Shown here: piece by piece, positions 42,349 through 51,807 of the stretch
Numbering within the stretch: the stretch's first letter is position 1
Layout: each line of letters begins with the position of its first letter
Assembly (NCBI GenBank): GCA_001936135.1
Contig: CP012810.1
Span: 2,914,001-2,978,000 of the forward strand
DNA length: 64,000 nt
Direction of reading: 5' to 3'
Origin: Saccharomycopsis fibuligera x Saccharomycopsis cf. fibuligera
Taxonomy: Eukaryota; Ascomycota; Saccharomycetes; Ascoideales; Saccharomycopsidaceae
Notes under the pieces: generated by a model
Told to the model about the DNA's origin: nothing
What the model saw: only the letters and a program-made list of their open reading frames with translations
The model's database searches: none
Made by a program: the position numbers and the translations under genes

Positions 42349-44934
42349 TCACTGGCTCATTGCTTCAAGATCTTCTCCAATTGGCTCAATGTCAGAAAGG
42401 TCCTGCACCAAACCAACGTCAATGTCGCTATTATCGTCACCACCAACATTGAACAACTCATTAGTTAGCTCGCCTAAATAGTTGATCAATACATCAGACT
42501 CTATCAAGTCATTCAAGCTTTCCTTCGATACACTAGCATCAGTTTCTATGTTTGATACAACACTCGAGTAGAAAAGGTCATAATTTTGAATCAATAGCTC
42601 TTTGATACCGTCAAGCAAATAGTTAATGACCAACGCATCATCAATGTAAATAACGAGTAAATCTTTTAAATTGTCAAACTCGCTTCTAATGTTGGATTTG
42701 AACTCAGCCATTATTGAAACAATTTTTTGGTTGAGGTCCTTGTCAGATCTATGGCTTAACAATGGCTGAGTGATATCCTCAACCACTGTTTCAATAAAAC
42801 TATGCACAGTGTTTCTCAATTTTAGCTGTAGCTCGATTTTCGCATCATACATATTATTGACAATTTTAGGAACACTATCTTTGGCAATCTGAATAATGCC
42901 GCCATTTCCTGGCCATACTGTGCCGGTCCTGAACTTGTTGAACAACTCCGTAATACCACTAAAATCAAAATCAACATCATTGTAACTTGTAAAGTCAATA
43001 TCAAAATTTTCCACATTTTTCTTCAAAATCAACAAGTTCTTTATCAAGAATAACTTAGAATCTTTAGCCCCAGAAAACTTCAACGAAAACTCATATGCTT
43101 GAGTTAGCGATAAAATACACAAGTGAACAATATTGTGTGCCAAGTCGTCAAAAATCGCAGAATTGACTAGCAGATGAATTTGTGATAATAACGTAATGGA
43201 TGTCTTTAGCGTTGGATACCATCCTTCATAATACTTATCTTGTTCCTCATTGTTTTCACTACTTTCTCCGGCATTACTCTTTTTGTTTGACAACTTGAAA
43301 TCGTCCAACTTGGGTTTGTATTTTGTAATGTTTTCCTCAATGAAGACTTGGACTCTGAAAATAAGTCTGCTTTGAATATCAGTCAAAATTGGATTGAAAA
43401 GCTTGGCAAAATTAATTCTGAATTTCAAGAAATCTTGCTCAGTATCTAAAAAGTTCTCAAAATCTTCTTGAGTATAGTCTTCATAATACTTTTGCAATAA
43501 AATAATTAACTGACATAGCGTGTTGATATCTGTCTCTTTCAAAATTTTGTTTCTCATTACATCATACAATGATTCCAAAACTGATTCTTCGATCCACTGG
43601 AAGAAATCATCTGATCCAAAGCTCAAATAGTCAAAGAAATTGAACATTGGATCATGGAAATAGTCAACGTCTTCCACTAAGCTAAGTGAGCTCAAGTTCT
43701 CCTTGAAGTCTAGGCTCTTGTCAGTGATAGAAAGCTTGTTGCTTTCTTCTTGCAATTTCAGCAACCTGTACTCGTTGAAGAATTTGTAGAATAGCTCATA
43801 TTCGTCATTTATCAAACTAATAAAGAAACTCAAATTATCTTGGAAAAACTGAATTAGCGGCTTGTTTAGTAGAATGCTGGAATTTATATTATTGCGTATC
43901 GTGCTGATAAGCAATCTGGATCTGCTATTGAAATAAGTCCCATAAACGTCACTGACAAGACCTTCATATTCACCATGGTAGATAACCTGCTTTTCATATA
44001 GTATAAGAATTAAGTTATTAATGTCCAATGAGCTTTGCTCAAATTTTGTGTAAAGCAATGCATTTGAAGTGATTGATGTTGCATCGCTTAGCTGATTGAG
44101 CTTCCCGGAAATTGTGTTGTACGTATTATTCAATGTGTTGTTTATGTAATTTTTGATCAATGTCAAAGCTTTAGTTAACGATGATTGCAATATTATTCTG
44201 TAGGATTCAATATCCCTAAAGTCTGGGTTTTCATTGACAAATTTCAAGCTATTGTCCAAGTTTTTCAACACTTTTAGGAACTTTGAAGATCTAATGATTT
44301 TATTCAAGCCAGGCTTGTTCAAAAAATGATTGATTTCATTCAAGTTTTCAAAATGAGACAAGTTTTGCGATAGCACTTGATGGAACTGTGTTAATTCATT
44401 GTATTGTTCGATCAACTCATTTGACTGTTGTTGAAACTCTTTTGTATCATTGGTGATGGTTTGATATTTTGAATTCAAATTGTATATGGAGCTCAACAAC
44501 AGGTCAATTCTTTGAAGAGTCAAATCATTGTTTGCATGTTTGAGAATCAAGTCATTCTGAAAATTCAAATATTTTGCAATATGATTGTTGAATATTGCAT
44601 CCTCAGATTCTTCAGATACTAGTAAATTATATTCGAATGACAGAAGGTAATTTCTCCAAAGTAGATCAGACTCGTTTTTACTGAGAGGATAATTGTAGTG
44701 ACTTGTGCGCTTTTCGACAAAAGTATCTGTACTGTTAGAGACCTGTAAAAGATCGAGTAGGTTGTCTGCTGAGCGAAGCTTCTCATTCTTGTATGACAAT
44801 AAGACATTACGACCGCTTGAGTCAGTATCGCTGTTGGAAGAGGTTAGTTCAATGTGGCTGGAAACCTCCGGGACCCGTTGAGCAATAGCTTGCACTATGG
44901 AGCGACTTCTCTTGCGCGCTTGGGGTCTGCTCAT
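42349..44934 (-). CDS. COG3: Conserved oligomeric Golgi subunit 3
   Basis: Lobe A subunit of the COG tethering complex, needed for retrograde intra-Golgi transport (Sec34 in yeast). It is 861 aa and helical throughout. The Sec34 N-terminal region is about residues 100-270, with coiled-coil segments (NDTKEFQQQSNELIEQYNEL; FENLNEINHFLNKPGLNKII) that match the conserved Cog3 block. The middle contains the conserved FNFFDYLSFGSDDFFQWIEE. The C-terminus is acidic. The start is an ATG after a Ser/Arg-rich N-terminus. Confidence 0.9.
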   Translation of the reverse strand: MSRPQARKRSRSIVQAIAQRVPEVSSHIELTSSNSDTDSSGRNVLLSYKNEKLRSADNLLDLLQVSNSTDTFVEKRTSHYNYPLSKNESDLLWRNYLLSFEYNLLVSEESEDAIFNNHIAKYLNFQNDLILKHANNDLTLQRIDLLLSSIYNLNSKYQTITNDTKEFQQQSNELIEQYNELTQFHQVLSQNLSHFENLNEINHFLNKPGLNKIIRSSKFLKVLKNLDNSLKFVNENPDFRDIESYRIILQSSLTKALTLIKNYINNTLNNTYNTISGKLNQLSDATSITSNALLYTKFEQSSLDINNLILILYEKQVIYHGEYEGLVSDVYGTYFNSRSRLLISTIRNNINSSILLNKPLIQFFQDNLSFFISLINDEYELFYKFFNEYRLLKLQEESNKLSITDKSLDFKENLSSLSLVEDVDYFHDPMFNFFDYLSFGSDDFFQWIEESVLESLYDVMRNKILKETDINTLCQLIILLQKYYEDYTQEDFENFLDTEQDFLKFRINFAKLFNPILTDIQSRLIFRVQVFIEENITKYKPKLDDFKLSNKKSNAGESSENNEEQDKYYEGWYPTLKTSITLLSQIHLLVNSAIFDDLAHNIVHLCILSLTQAYEFSLKFSGAKDSKLFLIKNLLILKKNVENFDIDFTSYNDVDFDFSGITELFNKFRTGTVWPGNGGIIQIAKDSVPKIVNNMYDAKIELQLKLRNTVHSFIETVVEDITQPLLSHRSDKDLNQKIVSIMAEFKSNIRSEFDNLKDLLVIYIDDALVINYLLDGIKELLIQNYDLFYSSVVSNIETDASVSKESLNDLIESDVLINYLGELTNELFNVGGDDNSDIDVGLVQDLSDIEPIGEDLEAMSQ

Positions 44935-45402
44935 TTTTTGTGTGTTTGGTTAGTATTTACTGATGTGTTGCATTCTACTTCTCTAAGCAGTAATCATTGA
45001 TCTGTTGCTTCTAAAGCGTTTGCTGGTGTTCTTGTTTCACGAAGCTTTTGATTTCGTTGTTTGTTTTTGCAAGAGCAATATGAAGTCATGTGAGTGACCT
45101 GTGATATCGGGATTATATTAGCAATTATACTACCAAAGATCCAAAACATATAATCAATATCCCTGTATAAATCCAAAGAATTAATGGGCGCATCAATTAG
45201 TGATACTGATACTGCACTGGTTCAACATGTCAACATCAAGAGCGTCTAACAGCCGGTACGTCTGGTATCATAATATTGGAGGTTTACTGGCACAAAGTGT
45301 AGCAAAAAAACAGTTTGTGTTAAACAGCTTCTACATGTCTCAACTGTACGAAAAATACGATGTATTAACAAAAATGGCTCATCTAGATATCATAGCTTAT
45401 AA
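44935..45402. promoter_or_regulatory. COG3 upstream region
   Basis: 468 bp upstream of COG3 and downstream of the secreted-protein gene. A 60-70 codon plus-strand frame (45200-45406) overlaps the neighbouring stop and has no family match. Confidence 0.4.
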
Positions 45403-47310
45403 CTAAAACCGTCTCCCTCCAGTTTTGGCTCTTCCACTAGCTGGCTGTTGTTGCTGACTTTGTTGAGGCCTTTTCTTATGCAGCTGCTGCTGCTGCTGCT
45501 GCTGCGGTTGCTGCTGCTTTGGTGTACTACTTTTTCTATTACTCTCTTGCCTATTGCTTTGCTTATTACTTTGTCTGCCAGCGTTCCTACCGCCATAATA
45601 CCCATCTTCATCTGCACCATCATCTATCACCCGCGTTTTTCTCTCATTTCTTCTCCCACCATTGGTAACTTTTTCTGAACCACTCAATCTGGTTTTTCGG
45701 TTGTTGTCCTTTTTTGTTGAGCCTCGAGGATTTGGTTCGAAGTTTTCTTGTTCAATATCATAATCATCCTCAAAATCGTAATTTTCATCATCAAAACGAC
45801 TTGCTGAATTACGATATGTATCATAGGAGCCATACTCTTCTTCATCAAGTTGGCCAGAGTTAGTATTTTTTGTAGGTTTTGCTGATTGATCATCTTTTTC
45901 TTTAAGATGCTTTTCTTGAATTTTTTTTTCCAAAATGCTATCAATCTTGTTCAAGAAAGGGTTATTTACCTGGCCCTGCCTGACTCCTCTACCTGATTTT
46001 CTGCTTGACTTAATCTTAGGAAATAACGCTTGAGCGTCTACAATAATCTCATCGCCACTATTATCGTTACTACTATTACCATCCTCGACAGCTGTAGTGC
46101 TAGAAAAATCACTATTTTCTGTTTCTTCTCGTTTAAAAAGAATCAATGGTGATTCGGAAACGTTGTAACTAGAGAAATCCTCATTCTCATCAATTCCAAG
46201 AGCAAAAATCCCTTCACATGCACATGTACACCGAGGTAATGGGAAGGAAGTAAAAATATCAATAATATGCTCGATGAGTTGGTGAAGTTTCTTCTGTGGT
46301 GTCCATGTGATAATATTTATCAGCCACCTCAAAAGGGAATGCAAAAAATTTGGACATTCACAACCACACTTTTTCTCCTCCCATCCTCTTATGATTGCGC
46401 CTATAGCCTCAATAATAGCTTCCAATACTAACTTCACAGCCTCAATACCAATTTGGATTAACTTATCTATTAAAATTAAAATCGCCTTCAAAATGTCAAA
46501 TAAATCTTCTTCAATCTCAGCGAGACACTTGACTAATGCATGAATAGCTTCTATTGACCCTTCATTTATACTATGAAGAATATGCACCAAAGTTACCAAA
46601 ATTTCTTTCTGCTTTTCATCAAGTTCTTTGCAAATCTTCTTGATAAATTTTTTAATTTGGTTCTTGTCACAGTCTTCGTCTGCATAATAGTCGTCATCGT
46701 GTTCATCGTAACCTTTATCATTCTCATCGCAATCATCATCAAAATCATACTTAAACCATGCCTCCACAATGGGCATATATCTCTCATCCATAGAGTCAGC
46801 CGATATTGTCACCACATCCTTTGGTTCTCCATTCTTTGAATCCCCAGAAATGAGTGGCTCCAACTCCTCAATATACTTGGGTAATCCTAGAACTTTCTTA
46901 TTTTCTCCGTACCCATATTTGTATTTGGACCATCTATGCTTTAATTCGTAAAAAGATTTTCTCATTTTGGAAACATACGAGCTCAAGTCTTGGCTTTGGT
47001 ACTCATTTTCTGATCCTCTCAATTTTTTCTTGCGATAGAAATCTGCTTCGACTTCTTTCAAGATTTTTGCCACTTGTTTGCTCTTTTCAATTTTCTGGAG
47101 CTCTTCGGGTGTGTATTTTGATTTTGAAGATTTCTTTGTGCGTTGTTTTTGCGAGGGCCGTTTCTTTATTTGCTTTGAAGGCTTATCAATAACCTCTTGG
47201 CTCTGTAATTGCGCTACTAAAGTTGTCGGTGTATTATCTTGTTGATTTTCTATACTTGGCAGGCCGCAGCATGCCACTACCATCAAAGAAAGCCATATAA
47301 GGACCCTCAT
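45403..47310 (-). CDS. Unrecognised secreted protein with amphipathic helices
   Basis: 635 aa with a clear signal peptide (MRVLIWLSLMVVACCGLPS; cleavage near residue 17-20). A Lys-rich helical region follows, then a compact core at about residues 215-370. The core has long hydrophobic/amphipathic helices (LVTLVHILHSINEGSIEAIH; FDILKAILILIDKLIQIGIE; AVKLVLEAIIEAIGAIIRGW), separated from the next helices by CGCEC and closed by CTCAC. The paired Cys clusters suggest disulfides or metal binding. The C-terminal 250 residues are acidic then basic, disordered and Gln-rich, with a Lys-Arg (FKREE) possible Kex2 site near residue 400. No family is recognised. Confidence 0.7.
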   Translation of the reverse strand: MRVLIWLSLMVVACCGLPSIENQQDNTPTTLVAQLQSQEVIDKPSKQIKKRPSQKQRTKKSSKSKYTPEELQKIEKSKQVAKILKEVEADFYRKKKLRGSENEYQSQDLSSYVSKMRKSFYELKHRWSKYKYGYGENKKVLGLPKYIEELEPLISGDSKNGEPKDVVTISADSMDERYMPIVEAWFKYDFDDDCDENDKGYDEHDDDYYADEDCDKNQIKKFIKKICKELDEKQKEILVTLVHILHSINEGSIEAIHALVKCLAEIEEDLFDILKAILILIDKLIQIGIEAVKLVLEAIIEAIGAIIRGWEEKKCGCECPNFLHSLLRWLINIITWTPQKKLHQLIEHIIDIFTSFPLPRCTCACEGIFALGIDENEDFSSYNVSESPLILFKREETENSDFSSTTAVEDGNSSNDNSGDEIIVDAQALFPKIKSSRKSGRGVRQGQVNNPFLNKIDSILEKKIQEKHLKEKDDQSAKPTKNTNSGQLDEEEYGSYDTYRNSASRFDDENYDFEDDYDIEQENFEPNPRGSTKKDNNRKTRLSGSEKVTNGGRRNERKTRVIDDGADEDGYYGGRNAGRQSNKQSNRQESNRKSSTPKQQQPQQQQQQQLHKKRPQQSQQQQPASGRAKTGGRRF

Positions 47311-48083
47311 TGCTTTACTGTGGTACTTTCAAATCCTGTATTTCCATTTTTTTTTCTTTTTTTTTTTGTTCTCCTTCATAACGATGACTCGAAAGCTGAA
47401 GTTTGGAGAATATTGGTCTATGCGATATTTTGGCTGACACAAAAACACATCATGCATGTCACTCAAAAAGTGTACGAAACCGTTGAAAATTGAAGTAAAT
47501 TAAATTAGTAGTAGATTGGGACTGAGCGAAAAGCCGTTTTTACAGATAATGCTCTTGAAGTTAGTGTATGGATATAATCATAAAGGCGGCTTATTCTAAT
47601 CATTGACTAGTAGGGATACCTTCCCTTTAGTATGTATATTGAGCTTGATATTCCATCATTTGCGTGCCAAAAGTTCTCAGCGGAGTACGTTTGTGTAACG
47701 CATAGTGCTATTAAAAACATGCTTGTATGGATAACCGAAAAAGTTTTTTTTTTTTTTTTTTTTTTTACTTCAGGAATCCAAAAAAACCTGTTATTCACTA
47801 ATACTTGATGCTTCAATAGGGATTAGCTCTGGCAGTCAAGGACGATGTTGTTCTTCATTGCCGTGCTTATCACCCTTGCAATTATCATTACTCTCTATGA
47901 ACAGTAGAAAACAACCAAAACTTTTCTCGAGAAATAAATGAATAGGAACAAAAAAGTAACAAAATAAAAAAATTAACAACATAATAACAAAAATATCATA
48001 TCGGTCATAAAACACATGAAAATTCACCACAAAATATTTTTTATAATGAAAAAAAGAAAAAAAGGTTTCAGGATTTCTACACC
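47311..48083. other. Intergenic, no supported gene
   Basis: 773 bp upstream of the secreted-protein gene. It has T-rich tracts at 47348-47368 and 47743-47766. Short frames have no family support. Confidence 0.45.
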
Positions 48084-49133
48084 TCAAGCCCCATTATTAT
48101 CAGATGCAGGCTTTATATCGCCATTCTCCTGAGTGGACACCTTTTCTACTAATATTTCCTCATCTTCATCATTTTCGTCATCAGAACCAGAAAAATCAAA
48201 GGAAATCCAACCTGGCCATGCAAGCTCATCTCTAAGAATACTTCTAATTTTTTCTACTAAAAATTTTTCCACTTTGCCGACATTTTTCAAAACAGAACCA
48301 CTGGATTGATTTCCATATGTGCCACCACCAATTTCTGAATCAATCCTCAAATCTTTGATAATGTCTATTCTATCCTTGTTAATATATCTTGAGGTTTTGT
48401 TGCTAGATGAAAACGTTGGAAGTACAGGATTGCTATTGTGTCTGATGGTTTGTCCCGGATAAATTGGTGTTATCGGGGTCTGTGGCATTGTTGGGCTTGG
48501 GATATGGTTTATATTAGAAGTACTCTGTGTCCTGCTATTGACAAAACTGTCTAAGTTATCATCGCTTATATCACAAAGGAAAGAGAAGTTGACCAATTTT
48601 TTCGCATAACTTAGGATGGCTAGTGAGTGAATAACCAAATCCGTGACTTTTAATTTAATGGGGAGTTCGATAAAACTTATGGAAGGATAATTTAATAGCA
48701 AATTAGTACTGATCTCAATGAATAAATCGCCTCTGTAGTCAATCTCTGCGATGATTTGTAAATCTTTTGAGCTTGTTCCATTACTTTTTTGTCCCAGGGA
48801 GAGAGATGGCAGCGAGCCTCTTTTAGCGGCATCGTCATCAGTAGATGGACCGCCATGAGCAGACCCAGGTACCGGTTGCCTGCTACCGTTGTTGTACTGT
48901 TCGCAATCGTCGTCATCTTCGTCGTCACTCTCATAAAATTCATGGAATGGATCACCAATATGCCTTATTATCACTGAAGGAGGGATTTTGCCAATGAAAA
49001 AGTTAGTGACCTTGATGTCTTTGATGAACTCCGGAAGCTCGATCTTTTGAAACTGCTCATCTATAAAATCTTTTATACGGTTATTTAAGTCCTCGTCCGA
49101 GGAAAGTAAGTCCCAATTGATTTCCAAAGACAT
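48084..49133 (-). CDS. MDM12: ERMES subunit Mdm12
   Basis: Cytosolic SMP-domain lipid-transfer subunit of the ER-mitochondria encounter structure, bridging Mmm1 and Mdm10/Mdm34. It is 349 aa. It starts MSLEINWDLLSSDEDLNNRI, the conserved Mdm12 N-terminus, with VTNFFIGKIPPSVIIRHIGD and FYESDDEDDDD. The SMP barrel continues through LQIIAEIDYRGDLFIEISTN and ends near LAWPGWISFDF. An acidic tail follows. The open frame reaches 49151 only through a TTG, so I use the ATG at 49133. It is divergent from COQ10. Confidence 0.94.
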   Translation of the reverse strand: MSLEINWDLLSSDEDLNNRIKDFIDEQFQKIELPEFIKDIKVTNFFIGKIPPSVIIRHIGDPFHEFYESDDEDDDDCEQYNNGSRQPVPGSAHGGPSTDDDAAKRGSLPSLSLGQKSNGTSSKDLQIIAEIDYRGDLFIEISTNLLLNYPSISFIELPIKLKVTDLVIHSLAILSYAKKLVNFSFLCDISDDNLDSFVNSRTQSTSNINHIPSPTMPQTPITPIYPGQTIRHNSNPVLPTFSSSNKTSRYINKDRIDIIKDLRIDSEIGGGTYGNQSSGSVLKNVGKVEKFLVEKIRSILRDELAWPGWISFDFSGSDDENDEDEEILVEKVSTQENGDIKPASDNNGA

Positions 49134-49474
49134 ATTTTTTGATAATAACAAAGATCAATTGGTTTAGAGCTTTATTGTATTGTTTTCGTTCGATTTTACT
49201 TGTGTCCTGTCACAGAATGTGGAGCTCGTAATGCGATGTTTGTTTTTGGAATTTCCAATTACAGCCGATTGTGATTTTTCATAACCCGGGTGTTTGTTAG
49301 ATTTCCGTTTTTTTGTATGCGGGAAAATCAATCAGTGTATGGAAAAACCAAATGGAAAATCCTGGCTTGGTTAATATGGATCTGGTCTACCGCTAGAATA
49401 AACAGCATAGCATTTCATAAGGTGGCACTACACCACTTGCGCTTTTCGTGATCTGATATAATCTATAGTCTATT
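49134..49474. promoter_or_regulatory. Divergent promoter MDM12/COQ10
   Basis: 341 bp between two divergent mitochondrial-function genes. No motif is convincing beyond AT-rich blocks. Confidence 0.4.
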
Positions 49475-50159
49475 ATGAAGGCGTTTACAATGATTCATGG
49501 GGCCACTACATCCGCGGCAAGGCTGCGTCTATTATCTCAGCAGCAGCTAGTGCAGCATCGTCGTCAACTATTCAACCTACCCAATATACCAAGCTTTGAT
49601 GCACAGGCCTACACTATCAAGAAACGCATAAAGTGAGTATTTTCAGTCTACTGAGAATATGCTACTTTGGTATTTAAAATTTTCCTTGAAAAAAAGTGCA
49701 AGAAGCTAACCAATTAGTCATCCTCTGAATATCATGTTTGAAGTGGTGTCGAACGTTTCCGAATATCATAAATTTGTCCCATACTGTACGCATTCATTTG
49801 TGAATCAAGTAGACTCAAACCAGCTACCGTCAAAGGGCGGCCTTCAAGTAGGCTTTAAAGAGTTTAATGAGCAGTTTGTATGTAGAATACAATGCCGCAA
49901 CGATGGGAAAGGTCAACCTAAGTGCGTTGAAGCAGAGTCCTTGTCCGATAACTTGTTTGACCATTTACGGATGAAATGGTTGATCTTTGATGATGAAAAA
50001 CGAAAAAACAGTAGCAAGATGATACTCGATTTGGACTACAAGTTTTCCAATCCATTGTACAACTCAGTGAGCTCTTTATTCTCTTCTAAAATTACTGAGA
50101 TTATGATTAAAGCGTTCTCACAAAGAGCAGCAGAACTAAGAAAGCAGCGCAACCTATGA
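49475..50159 (+). CDS. COQ10: Coenzyme Q-binding protein Coq10
   Basis: START-domain (polyketide cyclase-like) mitochondrial protein that binds CoQ and supports respiration. Two exons: 49475-49632 and 49718-50159 (199 aa). The intron has donor GTGAGT, branch GCTAAC at 49705 and acceptor TAG. Splicing joins KKRIN to HPLNIMFEVVSNVSEY in frame. Exon 1 encodes a presequence rich in Arg/Gln with no acidic residue until residue 46. Domain landmarks are FVPYCTHSFV, LQVGFKEFNEQF and the amphipathic C-terminal helix ITEIMIKAFSQRAAELRKQR. The CTG codon at residue 56 lies where S. cerevisiae Coq10 has Glu. Confidence 0.92.
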
Positions 50160-50297
50160 CACCATCAGGGAGCTAATACGTGGTGATATTCACTTTCATG
50201 GAAAAATTGTTTGATGCATCGAATTATAGAAAGCAATTCTTTTAAATTACTTTACAAAAAACAAACACCGATCATATACTTTTTATAATAGAAAAAG

Positions 50298-50328
<31 letters not shown>

Positions 50329-50534
50329 TAAGAAAAATAAAACAAAATAAAACTCAATTTATTTAAAACCAAAATACAAAAACTGTAAATTAAAAAGCAA
50401 AGCGAAAAACATAATTTAATCAAATGCTATGGTACAATAATTATAGATTACAATATAGAACATGCTTACAGCTTAGTTTAACTAAGCCTAGTTTAAGTGA
50501 CAACATAATAATAGATCCATCAATGACTTGCTTC
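50160..50534. other. Convergent intergenic, COQ10/EAF7
   Basis: 375 bp of 3' flank containing an A-run of about 28 (50301-50328). No gene. Confidence 0.45.
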
Positions 50535-51500
50535 TTATCTTCTTCTGCTAGTTCTTCTCGTAGCTGACCTCGTAGCAGTTTTGCCACGTTTTCTAGGCGC
50601 CTTAGGGGTGTCTCCATCAGCGAAATTTCCACTTGATCGCGTTCTTCTCGGGGTGGATTTGGTGATGCTATTCTTTTGAGCTTTTCTGCCTCTTGCAGAA
50701 ACACTCGATTTTCTCCGACCTCTTTTTCGTGTTGGTTTTGCCTCTTCTTCTTGTTCATCTCCTTCCTCCTCTTCTTCCCCTTCATCTTCATCATCATCCT
50801 CTTCTTCATCCCCTTCATCGTCATCCTCTTCCTCGTCCTCGGCATCACTATCATTATCTTGTTGTTTTTGTTGTTTTTGTTGTTGTTGTTGTTGTTCTTC
50901 TTCTTCTTCTCCCTCTTCCTCTTCTTCTTCTTCTTCTTCTTCTCCTCCTTCGTCTTCTTCTTCTTGTTTCTCTTCTTGCTCATCTTGCTCGTCTTCTTCA
51001 GCATTGTTCTCATCATTTTTGTCCTCTTCACTGCTCTCATCATTATCACCCTTGCCATTGTTATTGTTCAACTCATCCAAATCTTCGATGTCTGATAGCC
51101 TCGACGGACTTGAACAAGTAGAGTCCACTGCATGGCTCATAAACTCTAGCTGGAATTCTTTATAAGGCTGAAGCTCAAACTCTTTGTAAATATCACCATC
51201 TTTATCAACATACACTCCAGGGTCATTGTCCGGGTCTAGCCTGTCATCATCATCAGAATCATCGTCGGCGTCTTCTCGTATATCTTCTAGCTCATCAAGC
51301 TTGTTTAGGTCGTATATTGTGCTCAATTTCTCGCGTATGTCCTTCACAGTGATCTCCAGACTTTCGGGTATGGGCATGTGCTGCAGCAAAGTGTTGAGAA
51401 TGGATATTGTGTGGAAAGCCCCATTCTTGCCACATGGCTTGTAGTGACATATTGCCCTGAATAACGCAATTTCTTCTTCCAAAGCCCACTCTCTTGTCAT
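50535..51500 (-). CDS. EAF7: NuA4 subunit Eaf7 (MRGBP/CT20 family)
   Basis: Subunit of the NuA4 histone H4 acetyltransferase and of the TINTIN (Eaf3-Eaf5-Eaf7) module. The conserved domain is the first 90 residues: REWALEEEIALFRAICHYKP, GKNGAFHTISILNTLLQHM, ITVKDIREKLSTIYDLNKLD. The rest of the 321 aa is extremely acidic (E/D runs and Gln run), ending in a basic tail (RKRGRRKSS; RRTRSSG). The acidic region is coded by near-repetitive GAA/GAG/GAT codons, which create long shadow frames on both strands. Confidence 0.92.
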   Translation of the reverse strand: MTREWALEEEIALFRAICHYKPCGKNGAFHTISILNTLLQHMPIPESLEITVKDIREKLSTIYDLNKLDELEDIREDADDDSDDDDRLDPDNDPGVYVDKDGDIYKEFELQPYKEFQLEFMSHAVDSTCSSPSRLSDIEDLDELNNNNGKGDNDESSEEDKNDENNAEEDEQDEQEEKQEEEDEGGEEEEEEEEEEGEEEEEQQQQQQKQQKQQDNDSDAEDEEEDDDEGDEEEDDDEDEGEEEEEGDEQEEEAKPTRKRGRRKSSVSARGRKAQKNSITKSTPRRTRSSGNFADGDTPKAPRKRGKTATRSATRRTSRRR

Positions 51501-51807
51501 GCTGTCTGATAGTGATTATTTGTTGTTAAGAGTGGTTTATCTCTCAACAACGTCTCTATATGGTCTGTTTATCTACTGTTGTTCTAACTAACTGTCTGAA
51601 TAATTGTCACACGTGACAGGATCTTACCCTGTCTGTGTTATGTGCTTCCGGTCAAAATGTTCTCAATTTTTCATCAAATTTTCATTTTCAGCGCCAAATC
51701 AACAGCAGAGCTGCCATAATAACGACGTCGAATATATATCAGCAATATCTCAAGTATAGCTTGTCAAGGGACATACACATACAGGTTCTCAAAATAGCGT
51801 ATACACA
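51501..51807. promoter_or_regulatory. Divergent promoter EAF7/NAM9
   Basis: 307 bp. It holds a CACGTG box (51610-51615, in a palindrome GTCACACGTGAC) and two AATTTTT/AAATTTT elements (51665-51671, 51676-51682). AATTTT is the rapid-growth element reported ahead of mitochondrial ribosomal genes in C. albicans; assigning it to NAM9 is inference. Confidence 0.5.

Noticed and set aside
45200-45406. 60-70 codon plus-strand frame (MSTSRASNSRYVWYHN...)
   Set aside because: It overlaps the stop of the secreted-protein gene, lies in the COG3 promoter, and matches no small-protein family I know.
50441-51121. Long frames on both strands over the EAF7 acidic region
   Set aside because: They are shadows of a repetitive GAA/GAG/GAT coding stretch and consist of Lys/Met-rich or Leu/Phe-rich low complexity.
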